From NCBI GenBank assembly GCA_023512835.1, contig CM042092.1, forward strand, positions 26,237,543 to 26,301,542: a stretch of 64,000 nucleotides of DNA. Direction: 5' to 3'. The notes beneath the pieces are model-generated. The model searched no databases. It saw only the letters and a list, made by a program, of their open reading frames with translations, and was not told where the DNA came from. Source of the stretch: Taxillus chinensis (lineage: Eukaryota > Streptophyta > Magnoliopsida > Santalales > Loranthaceae). Below are positions 9,606 through 21,299 of this stretch, in pieces. The stretch's first letter is position 1. Each line of letters begins with the position of its first letter. The translations under genes were made by a program, and so were the position numbers.

Positions 9606-10664
9606 AGCAAAATACCCCCCTTTCAGATTCAAAGCACAGCACTAGAAAATTAAATTCTCACTCCTTCAAAATGTGAAAATTGGGATTTAGTGTAAAATCT
9701 CAGAAAAATCCAGTTTTTCGTAGAGATAAATTTTTAGAAAGTGGGGTTAGACATCTTAGAAAAATCCTCAAAAATCAGATTATCTTAGTTATGATATAGA
9801 GACCCAATGCCGGGACTTTTTATTGTAAGAAAACAATTGCTATGAGTATCTTCTTCCTTGGTCAAGGCATGAGGATCGATTTGTGAAGACTGGCCTCAAT
9901 TATAAAGGGAGTGTTGTCAGCCTTAATGTTATACTAGTGTTGGTATGTTGGTTTGAGGAATTGGGGCTTGGACTCTATGACTTGTTTGTGTTCTCACCGT
10001 GAAGCATAGGTGATACTATGTGGTTGACGTGATAGGCTAAGGCCTGGGTTGAGCCGTCGAGCTCGTGGAGCTAGGGCTTAGTGCCTTGAGCTAGGATCCT
10101 GTTGAGGATCGTGGACAAGCTGTCTTGTGTGGGCAGGCTGGATCCTGATGTTTGTTTGTAGACTGGGTCCTGATGATTATGCATACTACACGATGCATGA
10201 GTACACTAAGCGTATAGTATAGACTTGTATGTTTGCATGATGTGGAGTTTTAGGGTCACCTACTAAGCTCATAGCTCACCCCTACTTGTTGTTTACCCTT
10301 TTCAGGTGTGCCGCGAGACTAGTGGAGGACTTTCTTCCAGAAGGACGTGCCCTCTACTTTGATGTATGATATTTGTATTCTATGGCTTCTGTATTGTATC
10401 CCGGACATGGATCCGTGTACAGTTGTATTACATACTGTTTGTCATCTGATGTTTGTATGACTGTTTGATATATTGTATGCATATTGATGTATGGGAAAGT
10501 ACAAGATTACCCTTGATGTATGACTGTACAAGGTTGTATATTTGAGACAGCACCCATGGTGTAGTCTCTATTGGTGCTAGTCACCTACCCTTTGACCTTT
10601 CGGGTGCGAACAAGGGGAAGTCATGTTCCTGGTTCCGAGTACCCTGGAATTCGGGGGCGTAACA

Positions 10665-11925
10665 CTTCAAGTATGTTAGAAACTATTGCATAATCCAAAT
10701 CCAAAACGCCTACGAATTACAAATTTGTAGAAACTACAAATTGGTAGAAACTTGATCATCCTGTTTCCCATAGCAAACATATTAGTAGAAACTATAAATT
10801 ATTATACATGCTCACACATTAATGCTTTGAGAAAACCTTAATCAAATTCAAATAAACAATAAACCTTAATTACATATTCACGTTCACTTTTAGTAGATCC
10901 CTAAATAATAACATTAAATAATAATGATGCAAATAATAATACACTTTCATAGACTATCAATTATACTAAAGTCAATACTTATGTCATCTTTAGATATACA
11001 ATTATATTAACTTAATATACTGATAAGTTATTATAATGTCATTAATTATAAGTAATGATATACCTTTGGGTCACCTCCTATAAAAATAATTAATGAACTC
11101 AATTATCCGGTCATTTAATTGCTTCACATAAACACGAACAATTGATACATATAATTAAATATCTAATATCTTAATAAGTTAGGCTACTTTGGCGACTAAC
11201 AAGCTTTCTATACGATATACATTTAATTATACAAAATTTTAATTAGATATACCTTAAATATCAAACAAATAGAAATATAACTAAATGTCTATATATCTTA
11301 ATAAGCTAGGCCACTTTGGTAACTAACAAGCTTTCATGCCATAGACATTTAACTATATATAACATTTATGAGATATACTTTAAAATCTCAAGCCAAATGA
11401 ACAAGTTGAAACAAATCATTAAAATAATATATCAAAAAAAATTATGCCATGTTTAGCATTTTAGCAAATTAAATTTGCAATAACACAATAAAATTTAATT
11501 TTACACAATTATAATTAGTCAATCTTTTCATAGCAAGGCTGATCCCACGCTGAATCATACATCAGGTTGTTTCATGTACTAACAATTGAATAATATGCAT
11601 CAAGTTGACAACTTTTTGATTTTAAATGATAATATTCAATTGTTAATTATTTACCCAACTACTCATGGGCCTGAAGATTCAATATTCACGGATCATGCCT
11701 TATACAATTACTAAATCAAATTTTATTCTTTCATGCTTTTTTCGGGCAAAGCTTTTCCGTTACTTTTCGGCAAGAAACATGCTTTCATGACAGTGTTCAA
11801 AAACATAAACAATATGTATGCCATAAAACAATTCTAGATCGATAAAATTGCACAAACAAGGATCAAACAATTAATATGTGTGAAGATAATTTACCGTAAA
11901 ACCAAATCAAACAATTCTAAGGTAA
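10665..11925 (-). mobile_element. AT-rich leader of copia element, non-coding
   Basis: No coding similarity is visible in 1.26 kb between the LTR block and the copia primer site. Orientation and position suggest it is the untranslated leader of the copia element whose 5' LTR is 11940-12360 and whose integrase-RT remnant is at 4425-7872. That link is an inference, because gag and protease are missing. It contains a 127-bp tandem duplication. Confidence 0.4.
11167..11420. repeat. 127-bp tandem duplication
   Basis: The segment starting TATCTTAATAAGTTAGGC at 11167 is repeated at 11294 as TATCTTAATAAGCTAGGC. Both copies continue through ACTTTGG and ACTAACAAGCTTTC and end in a run containing AAATCTCAA or AAATATCAA. 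The offset is 127 bases. Confidence 0.85.
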
Positions 11926-11937
11926 CCTCTAATACCA
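11926..11937 (-). other. Primer binding site, initiator tRNA-Met type
   Basis: The minus strand reads TGGTATTAGAGG, close to the TGGTATCAGAGC primer site used by most plant copia elements. It is two bases from the LTR edge. Confidence 0.7.
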
Positions 11938-11939
11938 AT

Positions 11940-12151
11940 TGTAAGAATTTACTACATGATATTCATGCCTAGAATTATTTAATATAAACTACAAATCTTA
12001 ATCGAAAGCGTACCTGAATCTATGAGTGAATTAAATGAATTTATTTTATCACCTTTTAGCTTTTCTCTTATGACATTTTTTGATAGAGAAGAACTACCAC
12101 TACACCCACGTTCTTTGTCACGTTAAATCCTATGTGAAGTGAAAAAAAAAG

Positions 12152-12197
<46 letters not shown>

Positions 12198-12360
12198 CGT
12201 TATTGTTTCCAATTTCTATTAAGCCCAATAACCATCATATTTGGCCTTCATTAATTTAGAAACATTCTTTTAATTACATTCAGTCCATTAATAGCATGTA
12301 AGTCTTTTAATTACATGAGTCAAATAATAGATTATCAAAAACACAAGTAATAATCTAACA
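11940..12360 (-). mobile_element. Copia LTR (421 bp)
   Basis: On the minus strand the block runs from TGTTAGATTATTAC to TTCTTACA, with TG/CA ends and a neighbouring Met-type primer site. It contains a (TA)n tract at 12165-12196. By orientation it is the 5' LTR of an element transcribed toward lower coordinates. No partner LTR is visible. Confidence 0.75.
12165..12196. repeat. (TA)n microsatellite
   Basis: Uninterrupted TA tract inside the copia LTR, preceded by (CATA)n. Confidence 0.95.
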
Positions 12361-12539
12361 ATAAGGAGAATAAGAACTAGAGTATAAAGAGAACAAAAAA
12401 GAGTATGAAGAACTAGAGTTTGAAGGATAAGAAACTCAAGAAGATGAGAAGTCTAAGTATAAAAATAATAAACATGATGCGAGATATAGACTCAATGAAG
12501 TCTTGATGAAGAAGAAAACAAGTCTAATCCCGAAACAAA

Positions 12540-12805
12540 TCAGAATAAGAAAATTAGGAGGATATGGTCTAGTATGTATAATAAAGATCAAATTATTGGA
12601 AATCCATCAACAAGAGTCACTAAAAGATGAAGATTTGTAAGATCTATGCACCTGGTCTCACAAGTTGAGCCAAAGATTATTAAACAAGCAATAAGAAACA
12701 AAGCTTGAATTACTATAATGAATGATGAGTTAGACTAAATACAAAAGAATGAGGCATCGAGCTAATTCCTAAACCAAAGAATAAAAATGTCATCGGTACT
12801 ATCAT
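12540..12805 (+). pseudogene. Copia RT N-terminal fragment
   Basis: With frame changes the plus strand reads DQIIGNPSTRV, SQVEPKIIKQAI, MNDELDQIQKNE and LIPKPKNKNVIGT, the region just before and at the start of the copia RVT_2 domain. The expected next motif (KWVF) is replaced near 12806 by unrelated sequence, and copia similarity resumes at 13515. The strand is opposite to the copia remnant at 4425-7872. Confidence 0.75.
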
Positions 12806-13514
12806 CATTGGTTTTCATTCGGGGCCATTTGGGATGATTCAACCAAAACCAAATGGTGAGAAAAAACTCAAACCTTTATCAATTGTTTTTGGGGTATAAT
12901 CGGATACCTTTCCACCATAATTAGCCAAGATATGGTCTACGTTCCCAGAAATGGGTTCGAAAATTGGTTACGTGTAGGAAAGGATTAATATCCGTATAAC
13001 GTTCTTTCGGTACTTATTTTAGTAAAAGAGGTTTCTATTTATTTTTATTGCTTGCTTGAATTTAATTAGTTTAAGGTAACATTGGTTTTTCCAGGGGCCT
13101 AAGATTTTACTCTTTATTTTTCTAAATCCTATGTTAAAATTGGAATTAAATTCAATTTACCCTAAGCCTATAAAGGAAATCTAAAGGTTTTGGCCTATTT
13201 TTTTTGTTTTTATTTCAAAGTTATTTGTTGGCATGGAAAATTTAAGTCAATGTATGTCCTAAAGAACTAGATGTGAAGCCTAATGCAAACAATAATGATC
13301 TAATGGGAAAAATTAATAAAAAAAGGGACCTAGTTCTTTTTGAAGTTTATTTTTTTCTTTCCTTTTTTCTTAATTTCTTGAACATCTACAAAAACCTTTT
13401 TTGTTTGTCCTAGGAGTTTAGGTCATTTTTGATTAATTTTGAAAAGACTAAAAACAACCTTTTTTTCTTCGTCCTTTTTTTCATTTTTCATTTTTATTTT
13501 CCAAAAACCATATA
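12806..13514. other. Unassigned sequence interrupting copia RT
   Basis: About 700 bases with no similarity I recognise replace the catalytic half of RT between the fragments at 12540-12805 and 13515-14245. T-rich runs are frequent near 13200-13500. It could be a decayed insertion or a deletion-replacement. No TIR, TSD or LTR ends are visible. Confidence 0.4.
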
Positions 13515-14245
13515 TTGAAGAGATTTTGAAGAAATTCAGTATGATTGAGAGCAACACGATCTATAACATGTACTACTTAGAACAAAAATGCATAGTAATG
13601 CAAAAGGGTGCACTTGATGATGAGACCTACTGTAAACAAATAGTTACTATCCTTATGTATCTCAAAACTACTAGGCCATACCTGATGTTTTCCATAAGTT
13701 TGATAAGCAAATACATGGTTCAACCAAGCTGCCAGACAAATCTTCTAGTATTTAAACAGAAATGTGGATTTCATAATTTGCTATAGGAAAATTAGTAAAT
13801 TAGAGAAGTTGAAAGTCTACATTAATTGTGATTATGCAAGGGATATTGAAAATAAAAAAAGGTAAAAGTGGACTTTTATTCAAGTCATGGGTGGTTACAT
13901 GGAGCTTAAAGAAATAACCAATAGCTACACTCTCCACCACTGAAGTTTATAGCAGTTGCTATGTGTGCTTGTCATGCTATTTGGATGAAAAGAACACTCA
14001 AAGAATTTGGTTATAAAAGAGAAGCAAGAACTAACAAAAGCAGTGATAACAGTTCTACCATCATATTATCAAAGAATCCTGTTATACATGAGTGGAATAA
14101 AACATATAAATGCTCGTTTTCATTATTTAATAAATTTATTAGTTGAAAGAACAATGTCTCTAATTTAATGCAAAAGCGCAAATCATTTTGATGATATTAT
14201 GACAAAACCATTAAAGTTTGATACATTCAAAGGACTCTAAAGTGC
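13515..14245 (+). pseudogene. Copia RT C-terminus and RNase H fragment
   Basis: The plus strand encodes IEEILKKFSM, then DDETYCKQIV and TRPYLMFSISLISKYM, in the order expected near the RT end. After further breaks it encodes the RNase H end with DNSSTIILSKNPVIHEW and, in another frame, FDDIMTKPLKFDTFKGL followed by a stop. Catalytic positions are not all preserved and the frame is broken several times. 3' UTR and LTR ends are not clear beyond 14245. Confidence 0.8.
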
Positions 14246-14477
14246 TTTGGGAATATATGGTATCATTGAAATAAGCTAAAGCTATGCCAGCATGGAAAGA
14301 GTGAAATGAATACTCATTAAGTTAAGTTTAGTATTATCAAGTCAATGCAATCTATTGAAATTAGTTTTACTTTTGTTAAGCGGTTTGTAGTCCGCTCCTT
14401 TTTTTGAAGCTCTACAACAAATCATGTAATGGTAAAAAAATGTCTTTGGTTTTGATAAAGAGTTATGTTATGTACCA
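14246..14477. other. Possible 3' end of copia fragment
   Basis: Short AT-rich stretch after the RNase H stop. A polypurine run or LTR start would be expected here, but none can be picked with confidence. Confidence 0.3.
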
Positions 14478-14765
14478 TCAGGGGCGGATCTAAAAAGTTC
14501 AGTTGGAAGGAAGGACAAGACACAAACTGTGTAACACATATTTAGAAACTATTATTCAAAACTGCGATTAATAACATTTAAGTCATAAGTAATGATATGA
14601 AAATATAAACAAGTTCATCAAATCTTCTTATAACTAAATCAAATAATTTTTAAAATTATATAATTCATTTATTTCTATTACAATTAATATTATATTCATC
14701 ATAAATACTCTAATAGTAAATTATATTACTAATTAATTATATATGTATAGTTATATTATGGGTTG
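14478..14765 (+). repeat. Dispersed repeat starting CAGGGGCGGATCT, copy 1
   Basis: The start CAGGGGCGGATCTA resembles the ends of some plant hAT-type elements. The segment matches 40601-40690 plus 44186-44400 in order and orientation, with shared runs such as AAAAGTTCATCAA, ATATAATTCATTTAT and CATCATAAATA. No matching terminal repeat is visible at the other end, so the class is uncertain. It carries no insertion at the point where copy 2 is split. Confidence 0.6.
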
Positions 14766-17700
14766 ACATGACATACATTTATTGGTTTATAAGTTATAAT
14801 AGGCTCGTTGTCAAATGAACCGACTATGCAGCACACAACCGCTAAAAGAAATATTTTTTATAAATAAAGAACATCCTACTTTTCGAAAATACAACCTCTC
14901 GTTTCGGCACCTTTTACACAGGAAATAAAAATCATGGTTGTATAGGAGGGTTGATGCAAATAAAATATCCAATGAATAAATACTAGTTTTGTAGGCGAAT
15001 GCTAATCATATGATGCAGATCCAAATGACCAAAGAATAGAGAATCAAGATGAGGCAGCACTGAATCAAAACTCTCCAACAGACTCAGACACTGGCTTCAT
15101 GAGAGGCCATACATGCCAAGGGGGTGGTTGGGGTGTGTGTCGCCCTCCCTCCACAGCACTTTGGATAAACTGCACGTGTCTGGTCTGGTTGGCGTGACAT
15201 AATTCATATGCGGGGGGGGCCGCGTGGGCTCCATTCTCCACCAAATCATTAGTGCTCAGCATGTGGATGTTTTCCGTATTTCCATTCCCCCGCTGTCCGT
15301 TTGGTCTGTCTGTCGCTTTTGTCCCGCCTTTCTTCACAGTTGCTGTTATAGTGTTATTTAATCATTTGAAGAATATTACTTTATCATTGTTGTTTTTTAA
15401 TTATCCGATTAAAAGTTTAATATATACCGCAACAAATATTTCAATAATTTACTACTCCTCCTACTGGAGAATATATACGCATCGCATGCCTACCGCCTTC
15501 ACCAATAATTTAAGAGCATCCCATGACTCCGATTATTCATATCCTAAATAACATATAAAAGTGGTTAGTTTATGACTTAATTTTGGAGGATTCTTTGGAC
15601 TATTTTAAATACTATGTATATCAACAAACAATTCAAAGATATAATTATTAATTATTACCATTTTCTTTTGCGCCTTCGGATTCGTTCTTTTGTTCAACCT
15701 CTTTTGTCGGATTAATGTATCGGATGGAGCAAAGTCGGATTGGCACCACATCTTATGGGTGTATCGGATATGGAATTGATACGAGTATCGGACTTGTTTC
15801 TTCTCCACGGTCAACTACTCTCGAACAAAGGTCAATGTAACTCTGGAAGAATTTGAGGTGAAAAAATAATAGAAAGAAAATAAGTAAAAATAAAAAGAAT
15901 AGAAAAATACTTATTTGATTGGAGTGGAGAATAGATATAAAAAATAATATTTTTAAATTTTATTAAGAGATAAAAAAATTAAAAAATTATAATATTATTA
16001 AAAATATTAATTTAGATGTGTTGAAAGATATATTAAAAACTTTTGATGGTCAAAATTAAAAAATTAAATTACTGTAATTTCAATCTCTTTTCACGACGGT
16101 TTGCTAAGAAAAATATTACACGAATTTTTAGAATAGTTTTGCATGCCCATTTTTGTTTTCTGTCTCTACCAAACACAAACAAATTAGAATTTTACAGCTT
16201 TTTCATCTTATTCAAATTTTGTCAGTACTTGCCTTGTAATGAAAAATATAGAGAGATGGAGATGGTGGATAAAAAATTGATTTCTAGAAAAAGAAAAAAA
16301 AAATCCCCTGCGCGGGTTTGGGGCAAACCCGGCATTTGGTCTGGTCGTGAGCCGTGCCGGACAAGGGTCCTTTTTCCAAAATCAAAGATCAGGCGACTAC
16401 TTGTTATTTGTACTCAATTTAAGGCACGTTTATATTAAATGTGAATGGACCATATCTGGGCTGCCGACATGGCAGCAATTTCGAAAACATTTACAAATGA
16501 GAGAATTTATTAAGCACAGCACACGTCTGATGTCTCAACCCAATCCTGCTGTAATGCCCACTTTCGTGAGGCTTTCAACAACTACAGTATTTCTGTCTTA
16601 TATGGCCAACCACCTGCGAATACAGCAGATTCCTAATAGAAAACAATTATATCAAATGCATGTAGTTTGTGTTTTAAGTAATGCCGCAGGCCACATGGAG
16701 GGGTCATGGCTTGTTTGTGTATTTTAACGGTAAACGAAAACTAAAAAACGAAAAATAGACAAACAATTATGTCGACTGCAGCTTGTAAGCTGCAAGCAAG
16801 CAACCAGTGACGGTATTAGGGTTGTCCCTGAATTTTAATTTTTTTTAATATATATATATATATAATTTAATTTTACGTATATAGATAATAATTAATAATA
16901 TATTCGTATAATTTACTGACAAATTATAATAATTAATAATAAAATTTATTATTTTTTAATAATATTAAATGAATTATACGATTTTTAAAAGTTATTTAAC
17001 TTGATTATAAATTTATAAGAAAATTTAGTGAGTTTTTTTATGTTTTTATTATATTACTCGTGACTTAAATGATAGTAATTCTAATTTTAAATAATAGATT
17101 CTAAATGTAGGTTATAAACTTTGTATCTCAGTTCTCCTAATTAAACTTTTTGAATCCTCCTTGTAAACAAGAACTCATTACTTGTGTAGCAAGGGTCGAG
17201 TGCCACCGTGAGTAATAGTAACAAATGACTAATAGGTCTGAATTCTCATTTCCAATCTACCTAAAACCAAACAAACTAAATCAACAACCAAGTAAACTAA
17301 AGTTTACATTATTACATTAAAACAAAGAGGGTGATGCATACATTGTTGATGCATACATTATTAGGTTAAATTATCATTCTTTTATTGTTGGCGTGATTAT
17401 TTTAAATACAATTATAAATGAAAATTTAATTTCAAATTATAATGCAACTTTTTTAAAATAATTTTATGGTATTTTAAGTTAAATTTATTTTATTTTGTTT
17501 TTGAACAATTTTAAAAAATTATCTTTTTTCTTCAATTTCAAAGGTAGTTTTATCCCAATTTAATTTTGACTTTTAACACGCCGGTCCTAAATTGAGTGCC
17601 TTAGGTGGAGGTTTAAAAAGATATCCCTATTAACTTTTTTTATATAAAATTTTAATTATTGAGCCTCAACATTACATAAAGTTAATAGAAATTTTTGCAG

Positions 17701-18695
17701 GTAATTTTATGATATAATTTCCTCAATAAAAAAATTACATGAATTTAGTATCTGCTACTAGATTTAACATGATGAATTCACTAAAGGTTAAGCTCACTTA
17801 CATAATCACGTTTTCACCAATATTGAATATAATGTACCGTCTGTACCTTTTTAACTCCACTTTCTTCAACTTCATTAATATAGGCTACTCGATGAGAGCA
17901 ATAACTGTATGGAAAAATACCAGACCAAACCAACTTCACGTGAACAAATAAAGAAAAAGCTAAAAAAAAAAAAGTCATTACATACATAAATTGCAAGAGA
18001 ATATAATATCATTGAAAAAGATTCATCCTACCTCTAGCATATATAATCAATTGATTAACTACCCCAAAAAAATAATTAGCATGAGTAGAGATAAAACACA
18101 ACTTCTACAACTACTAAAAGAATGCCGAGATAATGTATATGTGGTTCGTTTTGGATTTCAGGAACCAAGCTTCTCACAATAACAACTTGAAAAGCATGAT
18201 ATATAGTAAGTGACTGATGTAATGAAAACAAATAATTATACATGTATAGAATGTATTGAATTTAAAATTTTAAAATAAAGCAATTGGATTCCAAAAGCAC
18301 AGGTTTCAATCAATTTACTCATGCTCTAGGCATCACGTATTCACTTTTTCAGCATCCTATGACATTATTGGAAATAGGATAATTAATGAATAAAGTTCAG
18401 TTTTGTATGAGTACCATACCCAGTGCAAAAGCAAGGCAACAAGTGAATGCAGTGGGATACATCTCCAATTGTAATAGTCTTCGCAGCTACTCTACTACTT
18501 AGATGTTTAAGATTTGGGCCTTGCATATTCATATCAAGTAGATTGTTGGTATCAAAATGTTATCTAGTGGGAATAGGAGCACATATTTTGAGTGATAGCA
18601 AAAGATTATATCATTGCATGAACACAAATTGCTCATTCACTTGAAAGATGCCTACTGTTATTTGGCCTATACCAATAAAGAACGAGGTGAATGAA
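14766..18695. other. AT-rich unassigned intergenic block
   Basis: Roughly 3.9 kb without a convincing gene or retroelement domain. The GC-richer patch 15060-15340 carries a 90-codon minus-strand frame, and 16290-16720 carries overlapping frames; neither shows a recognisable family or splice structure. A small hairpin, CGGGTTTG and CAAACCCG around GGG, sits at 16313-16331. Runs of AT dinucleotides occur near 16848-16865. The segment near 17575-17615, with GCCGGTCCTAAATTGAGTGCC, resembles common plant dispersed repeats, but I cannot delimit it. Confidence 0.5.
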
Positions 18696-18882
18696 TGTTA
18701 TGTACAATTTTTGTGTGTATTTCTCAATTAATTACATACAGAATTATTATATACATCTATAAAGAGAATTATGATGCTATTTTAGGCTATACAGATTTAA
18801 TGCTAGAATAACGGCTTAGTAATATTTAGCTAATTCCTGAAATCTCTCTAATCTATCTCTTAATTGACAACTCACACCAACA
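18696..18882 (-). mobile_element. Probable copia 3' LTR (187 bp)
   Basis: The minus strand begins TGTTGGTGTGAG directly after a polypurine tract and could end ATAACA at 18696, giving TGTT/AACA inverted ends. It follows the RNase H end of the copia remnant in the expected order. The outer boundary is an estimate because no second LTR is in view to compare. Confidence 0.55.
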
Positions 18883-18893
18883 CTCCCCCTCAA
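18883..18893 (-). other. Polypurine tract
   Basis: TTGAGGGGGAG on the minus strand, directly before the LTR start. Such tracts prime second-strand synthesis. Confidence 0.7.
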
Positions 18894-19420
18894 GTGGAAG
18901 CATCCAAATTTTTAATGCACAACTTGTCTAGTGAGTTATAAAATTCTTTGTTTGATACGACCTTTGTAAGAATATTCACCAGTTGATCTTCGGACTTCAC
19001 AAATGGAAAACTAATTATTTTAGCTTCGAGATTTTCTTTAATAAAATGTTTAGTGTGATCATGTTGGATAGGCTTGTGAGCAATAGCAATCTCTTCTTTG
19101 TTATCACAAAAAAGGTTCATTTCAGAGGTAGGTGCAAAGCCAATTTTCGTTAGAAGTCTTTTCAACCATAGAAGTTCACAAAGTCCTTTAGCCATTCCAC
19201 GGAACTCTACTTCAAGACTTGACGGTGCCACTACCTTTTGCTTCTTGCTCCTCCACGTAACAAGTTTTCCCCTGACAAACATGAAGTAGCCTGAGGTGGA
19301 TCTTCCGTCGATGGTATTCCCTGCCCAATCTGCATCTATATAACCATTAACTCGAGGTGGCTATTCTTTGCAAACATAAGTCTTTTCCTGGGGGAGGATT
19401 TTAAGTATCGCAAAATCCAT
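18890..19420 (-). pseudogene. Copia RNase H remnant
   Basis: The minus strand carries YIDADWAGNTIDGRSTSGY, then KLVTWRSKKQKVVAPSSLEVEF, ELLWLKRLL, FCDNKE and SEDQLVNILTKVV. The RNase H acidic residues are recognisable (Asp in DADWAG, Glu in LEVEF, Asp in CDNKE), so this domain is well kept in its main frame (19282-18890). A stop just upstream (near 19290) separates it from RT. It would degrade the RNA strand of the hybrid during reverse transcription. The polypurine tract and LTR follow immediately. Confidence 0.9.
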
Positions 19421-19739
19421 ATCATCGCTTCCATATGATCCTTACGTGGTTAGTGCATAAATTGACTTACAACACTTCTTGCATAAGCAATATCGGGACG
19501 GGTATGCGAGAGGTAAATCGTTTCCCAACTAACCTATGGTATCTTCCTTTATCTCGTTGGCACTTGATTTAGATATTCTCTAAGCCTGTGGTTCGAACAA
19601 TTGGAGTGTCTACTGGCATACAATCCAACATTCCAACCTCACAAAGTAGGTCTAGTATATATTTCTATTAAGATAAGAATATACCTTTCTTTGATTTAGC
19701 AACTTCTATTCCTAAGAAATATTTAAGTCCTAGATTTTT

Positions 19740-20520
19740 CATCTCAAATCCGGTTGCTAATTATTTTTGAAGTTTATCCATTTCCTTTGCATCATCCCTG
19801 GTAATGGTCATGTCATCAACATATACAATTAAAGTTGTTACCTTGCCTCGTTGATGCTTTAAAAATAATGTATGATCTGAATTGCTTTGGTAGAAGCCAT
19901 ACTTCTTCATTGCTTGACTGAACCGTCCAAAACATGCTCGAGGTGATTGTTTCAATCCATACAATGCACGTTGTAACCTACATATTACTTCAGTTTTTGA
20001 AGATGTTGTATAACTTGGAGGGATGTCCATGTAGATTTCCTCTCCAAGATCGCCATGAAGAAAGGCGTTCTTTACATCCAATTGATGTAATGTCCAATCA
20101 AGGTTAGTTGTAAGTGATAGCAATATCCTAACGGTATTTAGTTTAGCACTGGTGAAAAAGTGTCTTGCTAATCTACACCATATACCTGGATGTGTCCTTT
20201 TGCAACTAGTCTTGCCTTATATCATTCTATAGATCCATCGGCCTTATGTTTAACTGAGAAGACTCACTTACACCCAACTGTCTTCTTCCCTTGGGGTATT
20301 GGGACCAAGGTCTATGTTTTATTCTCTATTAATGCTCCCATTTCTTCCTCTATTGCTTTTGTCCACTTAGGAGCCATTAATGCCTCCTGAACTCTAGTAA
20401 AAATATGGCATGTAGAGAGCTCTTTTAAAAAACTCTTAAGTGGCTTAGGCAATTTTTCAGTGGAAACATAGTTAGCAATTGGATACCTTGACCTTCTTTC
20501 CTCCATTTCTGGGGAGTATC
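19740..20520 (-). pseudogene. Copia reverse transcriptase remnant
   Basis: The segment 20506-20312 encodes the pre-RT portion with ALMAPKWTKAIEEEM. The core 20123-19761 encodes LHQLDVKNAFLHGDL, ICRLQRALYGLKQSPRA, SDHTLF and the catalytic stretch LIVYVDDMTI (YVDD intact). Frame breaks near 20130-20300 and 19760 disable it, and the stretch 19420-19740 is more degraded, with only scattered similarity. Order on the strand is integrase (21235-20957), linker with a 12-residue repeat, RT, RNase H, LTR, as in intact Ty1/copia. Confidence 0.9.
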
Positions 20521-20685
20521 TATTTGGTGGTTAGCCCCATTTTTGCCTGAAAGGTAAGTTATACCCGTATCTATAGTATTGATAATGGAGGGTGTGCTAA
20601 CATTACTTACCTCAAGAATATTCTCAAGAGATGGAACTTGCGGGGACCAAGAGACGGGGGGATTCTTTTATAAGCTTAACTGTTA

Positions 20686-20782
20686 GAGTTTCTTCTTCAA
20701 ATGATATAGGCTCAACTACTAGAGGTTCTTCTTCAAATGGTATAGGCTCAATTGCTAGAGTTTCTTCTTCAAATGGTATGTT
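20686..20782. repeat. 36-bp in-frame tandem repeat in copia linker
   Basis: Units starting at 20686, 20722 and 20758 (the third partial) share GAGTTTCTTCTTCAAATG and TATAGGCTCAA. On the minus strand they encode a 12-residue acidic unit with PFEEE or SFEEE. The repeat lies between integrase and RT. Confidence 0.85.
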
Positions 20783-20956
20783 ATTCTTATCCTAAAACCA
20801 CTCAAAGGTGAGCCACTTTAGCTCTTCATCTTGTGTCTCCCCTGGAAGAGGAGTGGTGGATACCAAGGAAGGGTAGGAGGAAGCATACTCCAAAAAGGTG
20901 ACATCCATAGTCACATAAGTACGCATAGTAATAAGGTCATTGCAACGATAGCCTTT

Positions 20957-21235
20957 TTAGTGGGCAACATAGCCCAAAAAAAGGCACCGAAGGGCACAAG
21001 GATCAAGTTTGTTACATTGGTTCTTATGCAGATAAACATACGCCACATAGCCAAAGATGCGGGGTGGGAGTATAAGGGCAGAAGGTAGAGAGACGGAGGT
21101 TGACAAGGATTGTAGTGGGGTTTGGAAATGTAAGACTTTGGACGAAAGGTGGTTGATCAAATAGATCGCAGTGGAAATAACATTGGGCCAATGGCTTGTG
21201 GGAACATGTGCACCAAAAAGAAGGGCTTAGGCAGT
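20957..21235 (-). pseudogene. Copia integrase C-terminal remnant
   Basis: The minus strand reads VISTAIYLINHLSSKVL and FQTPLQSL, then FGYVAYVYLHKNQCNKLDPCALRCLFLGY, the part of integrase after the catalytic core. The catalytic residues themselves lie in the missing upstream part, because similarity ends at about 21235 and the sequence grades into the TCGAAGACTCG array. The element is therefore 5'-truncated and lacks gag and protease. Confidence 0.85.
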
Positions 21236-21299
21236 TTCAATGTTGTTCCCATGATTTTATTGGTTGTCATTGTTGTCAATATTATGCGGAAGCGGGTAG

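Larger units (their letters stand above)
8530..10664 (+). mobile_element. Solo chromovirus-type LTR, subfamily B (2135 bp)
   Basis: Begins TGTAATATAG and ends GGGGGCGTAACA. Its reverse complement matches the chromovirus LTRs at 51068-53404 and 58840-61081 along the whole length, so the sense strand is plus. It contains a (GA)n tract, a variable repeat block, the conserved hairpin and the AACCCTAGG-containing segment. No primer site or internal sequence follows at 10665, and the flanking five bases (CTTTC and CTTCA) are not a convincing target duplication. It is therefore a solo or truncated LTR. Confidence 0.88.

Noticed and set aside
8525..10669. Target duplication around LTR 8530-10664 (CTTTC/CTTCA)
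   Set aside because: The five-base flanks do not match well enough, and the left flank belongs to another truncated LTR.
15065..15337. 90-codon minus-strand ORF as a possible host gene
   Set aside because: No recognisable domain, no paralogue in the window, no visible promoter or splice signals. Left as unassigned.
16043..16727. Overlapping 126-131 codon plus-strand ORFs
   Set aside because: They overlap each other in different frames, are of mixed composition and match no family I recognise.
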